Source: Petrosia ficiformis (taxonomy: Eukaryota; Porifera; Demospongiae; Haplosclerida; Petrosiidae). Taken from it: a stretch of 64,000 bases of DNA. Location of the stretch: positions 46,563,037 to 46,627,036 of the forward strand of contig OX345636.1 in assembly GCA_947044365.1 (NCBI GenBank), written 5' to 3'. Below the pieces are notes generated by a model that saw only the letters and a list, made by a program, of their open reading frames with translations, was not told where the DNA came from and ran no database searches. A program made the translations under genes and the position numbers. This document shows positions 49,355 to 58,037 of this stretch, in pieces; positions within the stretch are counted from its first letter, which is position 1, and each line of letters opens with the position of its first letter.

Positions 49355-50266
49355 TAGTCTGGAAACCAGACCCCACCCGCAAGACGGGAGAGGGTCTGGC
49401 CTAACGTAATGCTATGGTTTGTCAGATTGGAATGCAATTAAAATGCTAATAATGTCCCTGATTTAATATTCATAGTCCACGTGTATAGGCATGGCTTGTT
49501 TATTTTGTGGAGAAGATATGAAATTATAAGGTAGATATTGTAGACAGTAGCTATCATCTTGTTTACATTCATGCAAAACGTTTTTGAAGCAGAAAGAACA
49601 GATAAAAGTTAAATTAAATAATTCTGTACTTCTAATTAATAATATCCACAAAATACAAGACCAGACACATCAAACAAGAAAGAGACCACAACTTGAACAA
49701 GGTGGACCTCCTTGAAAGAGATTATTTTTTTCTGAGACAACTGGATCACCTGCAGTAGAATCCTATGCCACCTGTTTGTAAACAAGCTTTCTGGAGCGGT
49801 CAGCACTAACGCATATTTCCCTTCCTCAGCATCTCTCTTGACACACACATCTTTCATGTCTTTATGAATATAAGCTGCTTTAATTCCTTTACTTTTAAAA
49901 CTAGATACCTGGTCTTCCATTATAGATATCAACGGAGACACTACAATAACTATACAATGTTCTGTACAACGAAGTCGATTAAATACGCCTGGAAGTACAG
50001 CAAAACAAAGAGATTTCCCAAACCCAGTTGGGAAAATTACAAAGACATCATTGCCATTTAAAAACTGCTTCACTACTTCCAGTTGCTCGTTTTTAATAGT
50101 AAATCCCATTGAGCTAGCAACTTCTCTCACCACAGCCTCCATATTTTAATTATTATTAATAATGAATTTATGAATAATTAATGTGGCCGCTACATTGCAC
50201 AAACTGTTGCATTACGTTAGGCCAGACCCTCTCCTGTCTTGCGGGTGGGGTCTGGTTTCCAGACTA
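49355..50266. mobile_element. RecQ-containing mini-transposon with 58-bp inverted ends
   Basis: Both ends start TAGTCTGGAAACCAGACCCC and agree for 58 bases with one mismatch. A 9-bp target duplication, CCATACTAG, flanks it (49346-49354 and 50267-50275). The 912-bp element holds only the N-terminal part of a RecQ helicase on the minus strand. It looks like an internal-deletion derivative of the RecQ-DUF6589 element seen at 57904. Confidence 0.9.
49636..50142 (-). pseudogene. RecQ helicase N-terminal fragment in the mini-transposon
   Basis: 168 open residues. Walker A is FPTGFGKSLCF (about residues 37-47), motif Ia is VVSPLISIMEDQV, and TAPESLF is the next helicase motif. The DEAH box is lost: EVHLVQVV is in its place, and the rest of the helicase is absent. 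The ATG lies 124 bp from the element end, close to the 134 bp in the copy at 58038. The N-terminus (MEAVVREVASSMGF) resembles that copy (MEEAITNSVKELGY). Confidence 0.85.
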
Positions 50267-50365
50267 CCATACTAGTGGTACACAGAGTATATTTGGACCC
50301 CGGTCCAATTGCATACAGTATATTTGGACCCCCAGGTCCAAATAAGAGGGGGTCCAATCATCGGC

Positions 50366-50765
50366 ACGGGAAAAATATGGCGGCCCATACATTTCAATTG
50401 CAAGTGATGACCTGCAAATGCTGCAATCTCTGGTAACATATACAGATAGGTTTTAATACAAACATACCTATTCATATCTAGTGTTTTTATGACTACCAAC
50501 ATCCTCTAGATGGCCAAAGACTGTCGTTAAGGTAGAGAACCGGCGAGTGGCAAAACTGGTCATATTAAAAATTAAATCATTTTTTTGTTTGTTGAAATAT
50601 CACAATGATTCTAGCACCATTCCAGTCGCATTTATAGTAAAATTCTGGTCTACAAGTATCGAGATGATATCTACAGATACTATGAAAGAAGACAGTCTCA
50701 ACGACTGCAAACATTTGATCTCGAATTGGACGCCATTTTCCTAATAGGAATTTAATTACGCATGA
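50366..50765 (+). repeat. Repeat R copy 2, middle piece
   Basis: Continues from 44246 after the Ginger insertion and contains the empty MULE target (CCCATACATTTCAATTGC). It is interrupted again at about 50766 by the CR1-like LINE. Confidence 0.7.
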
Positions 50766-50889
50766 TAGATTTTTATTTTAAACAGGAAATGTCCCGTCAG
50801 CCTCAAGCCCGGTCTTCCTGGGAGTCCTGCACCACAGACAGTACAACAAAAATGAAAATGAATAAATAATAGAAATGCCTATATATATA

Positions 50890-51356
50890 GAGTAAAGTGT
50901 CAATTGGAAATAATAAATTTTTCTAATTTTATTGGTCACCAAAAAATTCTACTTCCAATTAAAACACTGTACTATTTACAAAAAGGCGTGGCCGATTATT
51001 GATTGGTCCAGATAGTTGAATACAAAATATCAGTCAAGCAACTGTAAGAGACGAGATTTGGTTTATGACTAGAGCAGATGTTGTTGCAACTTATGGTACA
51101 GTAACCATTAATTTCCAGCAGTTCTATAAGATGTATGGATAGCTGTCCGTGAATATACCCGATCATAGGTGTGTCCGATTTTCATTTTTGCAAGCTTATA
51201 ACTCCAAGACCAAGTAAGCCATCGTCGTGAAACTTGATATGCAGAGATATTACTTAGTATACTTTCTTACTGTGGTGTAGTAAATCCAGTTGCAGTGGTA
51301 GAGAGAGCGCTATAGCGTCCGAGTATCGGTAGTGTCCGATAATTGACACTTTACTC
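50890..51356. mobile_element. TA-flanked MITE in the LINE 3' region
   Basis: Ends are GAGTAAAGTGTCAATT and its exact complement, with TA on both sides (50888-50889 and 51357-51358). 467 bp, no transposase. The TA target fits the Tc1/mariner group. Confidence 0.82.
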
Positions 51357-51447
51357 TACACCACTATGAAAGAAAAACTTTAGTATGGATAATATTACAT
51401 GATATTTTTAAGGTGTGTCTTTAAAGTAAGTGCTGAGCTAATAGTTC

Positions 51448-53145
51448 TCATATGATTGGGCAAACTGTTCCAATCCTGGGCTCCCTGGAAGCTGAACAAT
51501 TTTTGAAAAAGTCAGAGTTTGGTCTTCTTAGTAGCAACTTATTGATTCCTCTTGTTACATGATTGTTTATAGCAACTCTTTCACAGAGGATAGCTGGTGC
51601 TTGCCCCACCACACATCTATGCACTAGCATCATCCTTGCCATATTTCGCCTTGTTGCCAGAGTTTTCCAACCCAATTCCTCTCTCAGCTCTTCGCTGTGC
51701 GTCCTAGGTGGTCTTGATAGTATCAATCTCATGCCATAGTTCTGCACTCTCTCAAGTTTCTTGGCTAGCACAGCCGAGCACTCTTGCCACACAACAGAAC
51801 AATAATCCAGGTGAGGAAGCACGAGAGCATTATATACCTGCTTTGTTTGAGATGGCAGCACCATCTTCAATCTTCTTAGTTTGGCCAATGCAGCGAAGCA
51901 TTTTCTCCTTACGCTCTCCACCTGCTCTCTCCAAGTCAATGCATCATTCAAAATTACTCCCAGACACTTGACCAACCTGCTCCTTTCAAGCTCCTCACCA
52001 TCCATTGACACCTTCACGTTACTGAGTTTCTTGTCTTTCCTTTTCCTTTCTAGTAACAAAAGTTGTGTTTTCCGAGTATTTAAGAGTAGCTTGTTGTCAT
52101 CAGCCCATTTCCTAACTCTGCTTAGGTCCTCGTTCAATTGTAATTCTAGTGAAGCTGCATCATCAGCTACTACTGTCAAAGTTGTGTCGTCCGCATACTG
52201 GGTTACAGTGCTGTTTTTTGTAACCTGAGGGAGATTATTAGCATATAGTATGAAACGAAGAGGACCTAGGATAGAACCTTGAGGCACCCCCCTTTTCACC
52301 TCTGTCCACTCACTCTTGGCAACTCCGACACACACTCTTTGTCTCCTGTCACTAAGGTATCCTCTGAGGCAGCTGAGCTCCTTTTCCATTACACCATACC
52401 TCTCCATCTTCAGCAGCAGTATGGAATGGTCCACCATATCGAAGGCCTTGCTCAAGTCAATAAAGACTGAACCAACCAACTTGTCTTCATCCATTGACTC
52501 TCTCCATTCCTCCACCATACTAACCAGTGCATCCTGTGTTGAATGCCCTGGTCTGAAGCCAAACTGAGCTGAGTAAGCAAGTAGGCTTTGCTGTTGTAAA
52601 TAATTGTATAGCTGTTCATGAACCAACCCTTCAAAAACCTTCACAACAACAGGCAGCACTGACACGGGTCTATAATTCACCACATCTTCCTTGTCTCCTC
52701 CCTTAGGTACCGGGGTCACATTCGCTACCTTGCACTCTCTAGGCACCTGACCACTCTTCAAACTTGAGTTATACAGTGATGTAAGACTTCTGCATATGCC
52801 AGGGGCCACCATTCTGAGAAGCTTCCCTCCAATTCCATCTGCTCCAACTGCCTTGTTGGGATCCAATCTCTTCAACAATTTTAAAACATCCTCTTCTTTA
52901 ACTTTCTTAAATTCAAACTTTGACATACTGTCATGCAGGTTCATGTCACCCTCAAGATGGTACTCCTCAGCATGGATCTCAGGCACCTTTCCAACAATCT
53001 TTGAGAAAAGTCTTCCAAGTTCATCTGCTATTTCTTGCTGATTCGATGTATGACCTCCATCAGACCTCAAAGCATCAATACTCTGCCTAACAGCCTGTTC
53101 ACTTCTTGCCACGCCCCTTTCTTGGATTTTTGCGTCACTGCTCAC
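51448..53145 (-). CDS. CR1-like reverse transcriptase
   Basis: 565 open residues. Motifs in order: NKAVGADGIGGKLLR, VTPVPKGGDKEDVVNYRPVS, FGFRPGHSTQDAL, VFIDLSKAFDMVDH, GVPQGSILGPL, and the catalytic QYADDTTL. The C-terminus has LVLPHLDYCSVVW, as in CR1/L2 elements. It copies the element RNA at a nicked target. Upstream segments are out of frame, with a frame change near 53140, but this part itself is uninterrupted. Confidence 0.9.
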   Translation of the reverse strand: MSSDAKIQERGVARSEQAVRQSIDALRSDGGHTSNQQEIADELGRLFSKIVGKVPEIHAEEYHLEGDMNLHDSMSKFEFKKVKEEDVLKLLKRLDPNKAVGADGIGGKLLRMVAPGICRSLTSLYNSSLKSGQVPRECKVANVTPVPKGGDKEDVVNYRPVSVLPVVVKVFEGLVHEQLYNYLQQQSLLAYSAQFGFRPGHSTQDALVSMVEEWRESMDEDKLVGSVFIDLSKAFDMVDHSILLLKMERYGVMEKELSCLRGYLSDRRQRVCVGVAKSEWTEVKRGVPQGSILGPLRFILYANNLPQVTKNSTVTQYADDTTLTVVADDAASLELQLNEDLSRVRKWADDNKLLLNTRKTQLLLLERKRKDKKLSNVKVSMDGEELERSRLVKCLGVILNDALTWREQVESVRRKCFAALAKLRRLKMVLPSQTKQVYNALVLPHLDYCSVVWQECSAVLAKKLERVQNYGMRLILSRPPRTHSEELREELGWKTLATRRNMARMMLVHRCVVGQAPAILCERVAINNHVTRGINKLLLRRPNSDFFKNCSASREPRIGTVCPII

Positions 53146-54236
53146 TCAGTTGCTTGAAGTACTCAAGCTTTGCTTTCCTCATACGTGTTTTAAGCTGATT
53201 TCTGATGCTCTTGAATTTCACCCAGTCTTCCACTTTACCACTCTTCCTTGCTTTTGTTAAATAGTATGTTCTTGCTTTCATCATCACCCGAATCTCTCTA
53301 TTTATCCATGGTAAACTCTTATTACGCACTCTCGCCTTCGTCGTTGGTACATAAGAGTCCACTATGGCATTAAACAACTCCTTCCAATAGTCCCACTGAC
53401 TGTCAATATCATCCATTGCTTCCATTACTTGCCATGGGGCTGCATCCAAATCATCAACTAACTTCCTAGACATCTCACATTCCAAAGTGTGTGTTTCTTG
53501 GCTAGAACTTTGCTCTTCATGAGCCCATAAATGAGACTATGGTCACTCAAACCTAGATCATCACATCCTACATGCTGAAACTCCTCCGGTAGTGTTGTGA
53601 ATAACAAATCGATCTGTGTTGAAGAATTCTCTGTAACTGTAGTTGGGTCCATCACCATCTGTGTCATACTATAGTCAGCCATAATCGTCTCCAGGCACAA
53701 GCTCCCAAGTTAGGGTGTAACAAGTCACAGTTCAAGTCTCCCAACACAACTACCATCTTCCCTGCTTGCACTCCATGTTCAACCATCACAGCTAATTCAT
53801 CCATCCATTCAGCCTTGGTATCTGGTGGTCTATAGACATTACAGACCAATATCTGCCTCTTGTCTAACTTCACTTCAATCCACAGAGCTTCAATCCTTAC
53901 ATCCTCTAAGTCAACCCTCCTCACAGCTTTCACGTTATTGGAGACATACACCAACACACCACCACCTCTTCTGTTCCTGTCCTTCCTATGCACATTGAAG
54001 CCTGATACATCCAGTTCAACATCCGATATGCTGCCATCCAACCAAGTCTCACTCAATCCAAGTACCAGTGCTCCACCTCTGTTCTCCATGAGAACCCGTA
54101 GCTCATCATGCTTGTTCATTATGCTCCTAACGTTCAAATGACCAACAACTAAGTCTCCATCCTTTCTCTCAAAAATTACTGATGTAGCCTCATCAGGAAT
54201 GGGATAAGATACCTCAACAGACCCTGGATCATCCAA
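53135..54236 (-). pseudogene. Endonuclease and connector of the CR1-like LINE
   Basis: Apurinic-type endonuclease motifs: VGHLNVRSI, LGLSETWLD, NRRGGGVLVYV, VCNVYRPP, LGDLNCDLL, then QIDLLFTT and LGLSDHSLI. Frame changes lie near 53700, 53480 and 53140. The connector region (RNKSLPWINREIR, MKARTYYLTKARKSG) leads to RT. Confidence 0.85.
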
Positions 54237-54287
54237 TAAATGAATAGTATAAAAGGGAAGTTCAGAAAGAAGGCAGGTAGGGCAAAA

Positions 54288-54542
54288 CTAAGGTAGAGAG
54301 TCATCCAAAGTAGACAAATAATCATACTCCAACTTAGAAACTCCACAACACTTAGCATGTGTCCACATCTCACACCTGTCACAAGCTATCCCCTGCTGGT
54401 TTCTCATCACAGGCTTACCACAAATTGAACATGGGTATCTATAGATTGGACCTGGGTTAGTTTCATTATCCCCAGAAGCCAATAGAAGACTAAAGATGAT
54501 GAAACTGCTGGCCCTTAATATTACACTCACCACCATGTGCAT
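54288..54542 (-). CDS. LINE N-terminus: hydrophobic lead, 2A-like peptide, PHD finger
   Basis: After about 20 hydrophobic residues comes GDNETNPGP (54473-54447), a match to the 2A consensus D-x-E-x-NPGP, at which ribosomes can release the upstream peptide and go on. A PHD finger follows (YPCSICGKPV, ACDRCEMWTHAKC). Its last cysteines (FCPTC) lie after a TAG at 54288-54290 in the same frame, which then runs on to the endonuclease. The first ATG at 54542 lies in flanking repeat R; the second, two codons later, is at the border of the element. Confidence 0.82.
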   Translation of the reverse strand: MHMVVSVILRASSFIIFSLLLASGDNETNPGPIYRYPCSICGKPVMRNQQGIACDRCEMWTHAKCCGVSKLEYDYLSTLDDSLP

Positions 54543-54710
54543 TCGTGTACTCAGAACATGGAAGCTGAAAAGGTGGAAGTGCTTGCTGCATTGGAATTAT
54601 AAGCATAGTGATAACTTTTGTGAGCTAATACATTTTTTATAATAATGAATATAATAATTATTAGCCATTGTATAATAATATTGTATACTGTGATAAGCAT
54701 TGGAATACTG
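54536..54710 (+). repeat. Repeat R copy 2, right piece
   Basis: Matches 20545-20645 (ACTCAGAACATGGAAGC, GCCATTGTATARTAATATT-like block). It completes the repeat after the LINE. Confidence 0.65.
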
Positions 54711-55562
54711 AACGGTTGACACAAGACTGGCTTTTATTGATGAACAAATTTTAATGCATTTATGATTGTATGATTATATAGCAATTTACAAAAAAAATAT
54801 TCACACCATTCAGGAAAAAAAACAATGGAAACAAGAATAATAAAAAACATTTTCAATAAAAATGAAAGAAGATGTACGGATGTCAAAACCCAAAAAGCAT
54901 GCAAACAAGGTTGGGAAGCTAACATAGGACCCAAAATCACTTCCATATAACCCTACATAAGTACAGCTCTTTGTATTTTGTTTTATAGCAGTGTAAGTAC
55001 TTATTATTATTCTTGAAACTATAAAGCTAACCCTAATCAACCATCAAGAATGCATTTTGAGCATAATTAATTTTATTGTATTGTCTTCACAGATGAAGAT
55101 TTACTAAATGAAAATTAATATTGCAAATTTTTAGTTTAAATTTTAGACGAGTGATATTATGTAAACGAGCAATTCTGATTTTATGTGATTTATGCTTAAC
55201 ACCTATATAATTATATTTCATGGCATAAGCATTGTTCTGGTACTAACAGTTTGCAGTCAGAACTCCCATCTCTAGTATTTTGTAGCTGACATGTTGATAA
55301 ACGTTTAGCAGCACATCAACCATGCATGACTACCCAATCTCATAATGCTGTATGCCATATGGTTTAAAACACACTGATGATGTACAATGATGATGGAGTC
55401 AGATAAGTACACCGGTACCATTATGTGTGGTGATATCTAATAATTAATTGATGATGATTAGCCCAGGGGTATATGTCTGAACCACACAAGAAGTGTCTAG
55501 GTGGGTTATGTCTAGTCTTGCTATTCTTGTCCCAGAATGCCATGCCCTATGATTGAAAGAAA
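54711..55562. other. Non-coding spacer
   Basis: AT-rich. Short ORFs are present but show no recognisable domain. Confidence 0.45.
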
Positions 55563-55700
55563 ATCTGGTACGAGGGGCTGGCTATGCGAGACTATCCTCA
55601 ACAATGCAGTCTCTAATTCTCTGCGACACAGTTGAGATGATTTCAAATATGGTTGTGGCTGGCTCCAGTCTAGAGTGGAGGGTCCATGTTTTGTAATGTC
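55563..55700. repeat. Interspersed repeat related to 4120-4345
   Basis: Shares GGGCTGGCTATGCGAGACTA-like and GGTCCATGTTTTGTAATGTC blocks with the intron of SRCR gene 1. Confidence 0.5.
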
Positions 55701-55852
55701 CCACATACCCATAATAATTATTATGGTATAAAAATTCACCACATAAACTTTTACATTTAGTGCAACAGTAAATGTATCAGAAAGTTCATGTGCTGGATAT
55801 ATTTACTGCGTTCTGAAATGTCGAGTATCAGTAAGGCATTTCTGGTACCTTG

Positions 55853-55919
55853 GTATAGTACTAGTCTCACGAGCCAGCCCCTCGCAAACAAAGGGGCTGG
55901 TTCGCGAGACTAGTATAGT
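55853..55919. repeat. Hairpin with ACTAGTCTC arms
   Basis: About 29-base arms (TACTAGTCTCACGAGCCAGC on the left and its near-complement on the right, three mismatches) around an 8-base loop. It looks like two transposon ends brought together by loss of the middle. Confidence 0.6.
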
Positions 55920-56467
55920 ACAGGGCATAATTTCAGGCACCTGAAACCTTATATATAATTTACCTAAAAGGTCATAATTCATTCTACTTTCAGGAAGCAA
56001 AAATTTCATGTTTAATATTAGTAAAGATGGTATGTCATTGACTGAAATAAACAATAACAGATTACATGAAAAAATTATATGAATAGCAAAATAGATCACA
56101 CGAAAAATAAACAAGCTAGTCAGATATGGAAAAACTTGGCAAGTCATTATCAGTTGGTTTTGGTCGTTTTGATGGAGTTCCCACAATACGCCATTTCATT
56201 TGACGTTTTGCTTCATCAGACTTTCATTTAAGAACATATGCATGAAACATTTTTGTGCAATAGTTTTAATGCTAAAGTAAAGGATGTACAATAATCACAG
56301 GTTCTTCATCTTCTAATCCACTCTCTTCGCTAGACATTGCGAACAACTTTCAACCATTTCACCTTTTTGATATATAGAGGAGTTTATTTAGGAATAACCC
56401 TCCTAACGGTGTTAACTTGGCGACGAAGTCCACAGAAAGACAGACACTCTCCTTTCAGGAAACAACA

Positions 56468-56544
56468 CGACCGCAGCTGGACTTGAACCACAGACCCTTA
56501 GATCAGGAGGCTCAAGCTCCAACCACTAAGCCATGCTGCCTCCT
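56468..56544 (-). repeat. tRNA-derived SINE unit a
   Basis: Reverse strand copy with A box TGGCTTAGTGG and B box GGTTCAAGTCC, 75-80 bases. Lies in the left arm of the palindrome. Confidence 0.7.
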
Positions 56545-56879
56545 TAAAAAAAGAGTGCCCATCAAACTGGGACTATTTGATGGGAATGACTAACCACAAC
56601 TTATATACACAAGTGTGTATATATGGGACCGTAGTCCTATCAGTTGTGGGAAACCGAAGTTCTATTATAACCCCCTAACATAAAGTGCCGTCAGAATCCG
56701 CAGGTGGTAAGTCCCACGAATCGACCGGAAAGACCACAATTTCCAAAGTGGACCCTTTAGGCTAGGAGGCGTCATCCCTCATTACCCAAGGCTTGGGTAA
56801 TAGCCTTTATAATATATAGAGGAGTTTATTTAGTCATTCCCATCAAATAGTCCCAGTTTGATGGGTACTCTTTTTTTAA

Positions 56880-56956
56880 GGAGGCAGCATGGCTTAGTGG
56901 TTGGAGCTTGAGCCTCCTGATCTAAGGGTCTGTGGTTCAAGTCCAGCTGCGGTCGT
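56880..56956 (+). repeat. tRNA-derived SINE unit b
   Basis: Spacer copy of the palindrome, with intact RNA polymerase III A and B boxes. It is not a tRNA gene: a proper acceptor stem is not seen. Confidence 0.7.
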
Positions 56957-57323
56957 GTTGTTTCTTGAAAGGAGAGTGTCTGTCTTTCTGTGTGACTTCG
57001 TCGCCAAGTTAACACCGTTAGGAGGGTTATTCCTAAATAAACTCCTCTATATATCATAAAGGCTATTACCCAAGCCTTGGGTAATGAGGGATGACGCCTC
57101 CTAGCCTAAAGGGTCCACTTTGGAAATTGTGGTCTTTCCGGTCGATTCGTGGGACTTACCACCTGCGGATTCTGACGGCACTTTATGTTAGGGGGTTATA
57201 ATAGAACTTCGGTTTCCCACAACTGATAGGACTACGGTCCCATATATACACACTTGTGTATATAAGTTGTGGTTAGTCATTCCCATCAAATAGTCCCAGT
57301 TTGATGGGCACTCTTTTTTTTAA

Positions 57324-57400
57324 GGAGGCAGCATGGCTTAGTGGTTGGAGCTTGAGCCTCCTGATCTAAGGGTCTGTGGTTCAAGTCCAGCTGCGGTCGT
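57324..57400 (+). repeat. tRNA-derived SINE unit c
   Basis: Right-arm copy, identical in its core to unit a on the other strand. Confidence 0.7.
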
Positions 57401-58037
57401 GTTGTTTCCTGAAAGGAGAGTGTCTGTCTTTCTGTGGACTTCGTCGCCAAATTTCACCTTTTGTTCTTCGGTCAATTTAGAATTCCCTTTCATTGCATAT
57501 TCTCTCTCTTTTCTTTTTCTATAAGAAATTAATGTCAATTGACACAAATTATAGCAACTAAAAGTTACCCGCACAACTCTTTCATGTCTTCTCTTAAATG
57601 TTTTAAGATGTAATGTCTTTCCTCTTCTCTCCAAGGATGCTTCTTCCACAACAGTTTTAAAATATCGATAAGCAGCAGCTGGAAAAAAAATTGATAGAGC
57701 CTGTGGCAATTAAAAGTGACATACCTCTGATTGTAGATGCATCAAAACATAATTTAATGACAATACCTCGGACATTAAACTTATCAACAACTTTGTGATT
57801 AGCTTGTGAATGGAAACCAACTCTAATATACAAATAGATGGTAAAGACAAACTGAGTGACTATAATTAATCTGGTGCTAGCTTCAATAGACCTTTTCACG
57901 TAATAGTCTGGCATTGCCGCTCCTTCGCATAGAGGAGCTGGAGGAAGGGTCTGGTGAACTACGTATACCATTTTTGTTCTAGCTGCAGTAGCGGAAGTGA
58001 CGTGTTACAATAACTGCTAAACCGCATAGTAAACAGC

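Larger units (their letters stand above)
44247..50365 (+). mobile_element. Ginger1-like DNA transposon with nested insertions
   Basis: The left end starts TGTCGG and carries GATGATTCGACCCCC; the right end reversed carries GATGATTGGACCCCC. ACGG lies on both sides (44243-44246 and 50366-50369), a 4-bp duplication. Ginger1 elements are known for TGTNR ends and CCGT/ACGG targets. The content agrees: Ty3-like integrase, GPY/F module, Ulp1 protease and PHD finger in spliced exons. The element holds a TTAA MITE (45133-45753) and a RecQ mini-transposon (49355-50266). Confidence 0.85.
50766..54535 (-). mobile_element. CR1-like non-LTR retrotransposon
   Basis: Inserted on the minus strand in repeat R: flanks at 50757-50765 and 54536 onward join to match 20525-20560. 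One reading frame, now broken, encodes a 2A-like peptide, PHD finger, apurinic-type endonuclease and reverse transcriptase. The RT type (RPVSVLP, YADD, C-terminal DYCSVVW) fits the CR1/L2 group. No clear target duplication. The 3' part holds a TA-flanked MITE. Borders are within a few bases. Confidence 0.85.
56368..57450. mobile_element. 1.1-kb palindromic SINE composite with 12-bp target duplication
   Basis: Flanked by ATTTCACCTTTT (56356-56367 and 57451-57462). About 56417-56832 and 57036-57450 are near-perfect inverted arms; the spacer is a further copy of the tRNA-like unit. All three tRNA-like units carry A and B boxes. The outer ends match the AGAGGAGTTTATTTA sequence that also borders the spacer. 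The precise duplication means the composite inserted as one unit. Confidence 0.85.
56100..57710 (-). pseudogene. Uncharacterised transposon-associated gene, interrupted by the palindrome
   Basis: On the minus strand, 57710-57451 encodes a basic segment (HLKTFKRRHERVVRVT, YRKRKEREYAMKGNSKLTEE). Across the insertion, 56355-56105 encodes MSSEESGLEDEEPVIIVHPL and then SDEAKRQMKWRIVGTPSKRP. The join is supported by the target duplication of the insertion. The basic part is loosely like the N-terminus of DUF6589 copy 1 (LYRKKERDF). Function unknown; intron positions are not resolved. Confidence 0.4.

Noticed and set aside
51708..54141. Several plus-strand ORFs over the LINE
   Set aside because: Shadows of the minus-strand RT and endonuclease frames; low-complexity Ser/Leu/Thr content.
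56880..56956. tRNA gene
   Set aside because: A and B boxes are present, but the ends do not pair as an acceptor stem and the unit occurs three times within an inserted repeat. It is a tRNA-derived SINE.
57657..57971. 104-aa minus-strand ORF across the transposon end
   Set aside because: It spans the element border and shows no domain; chance open frame.
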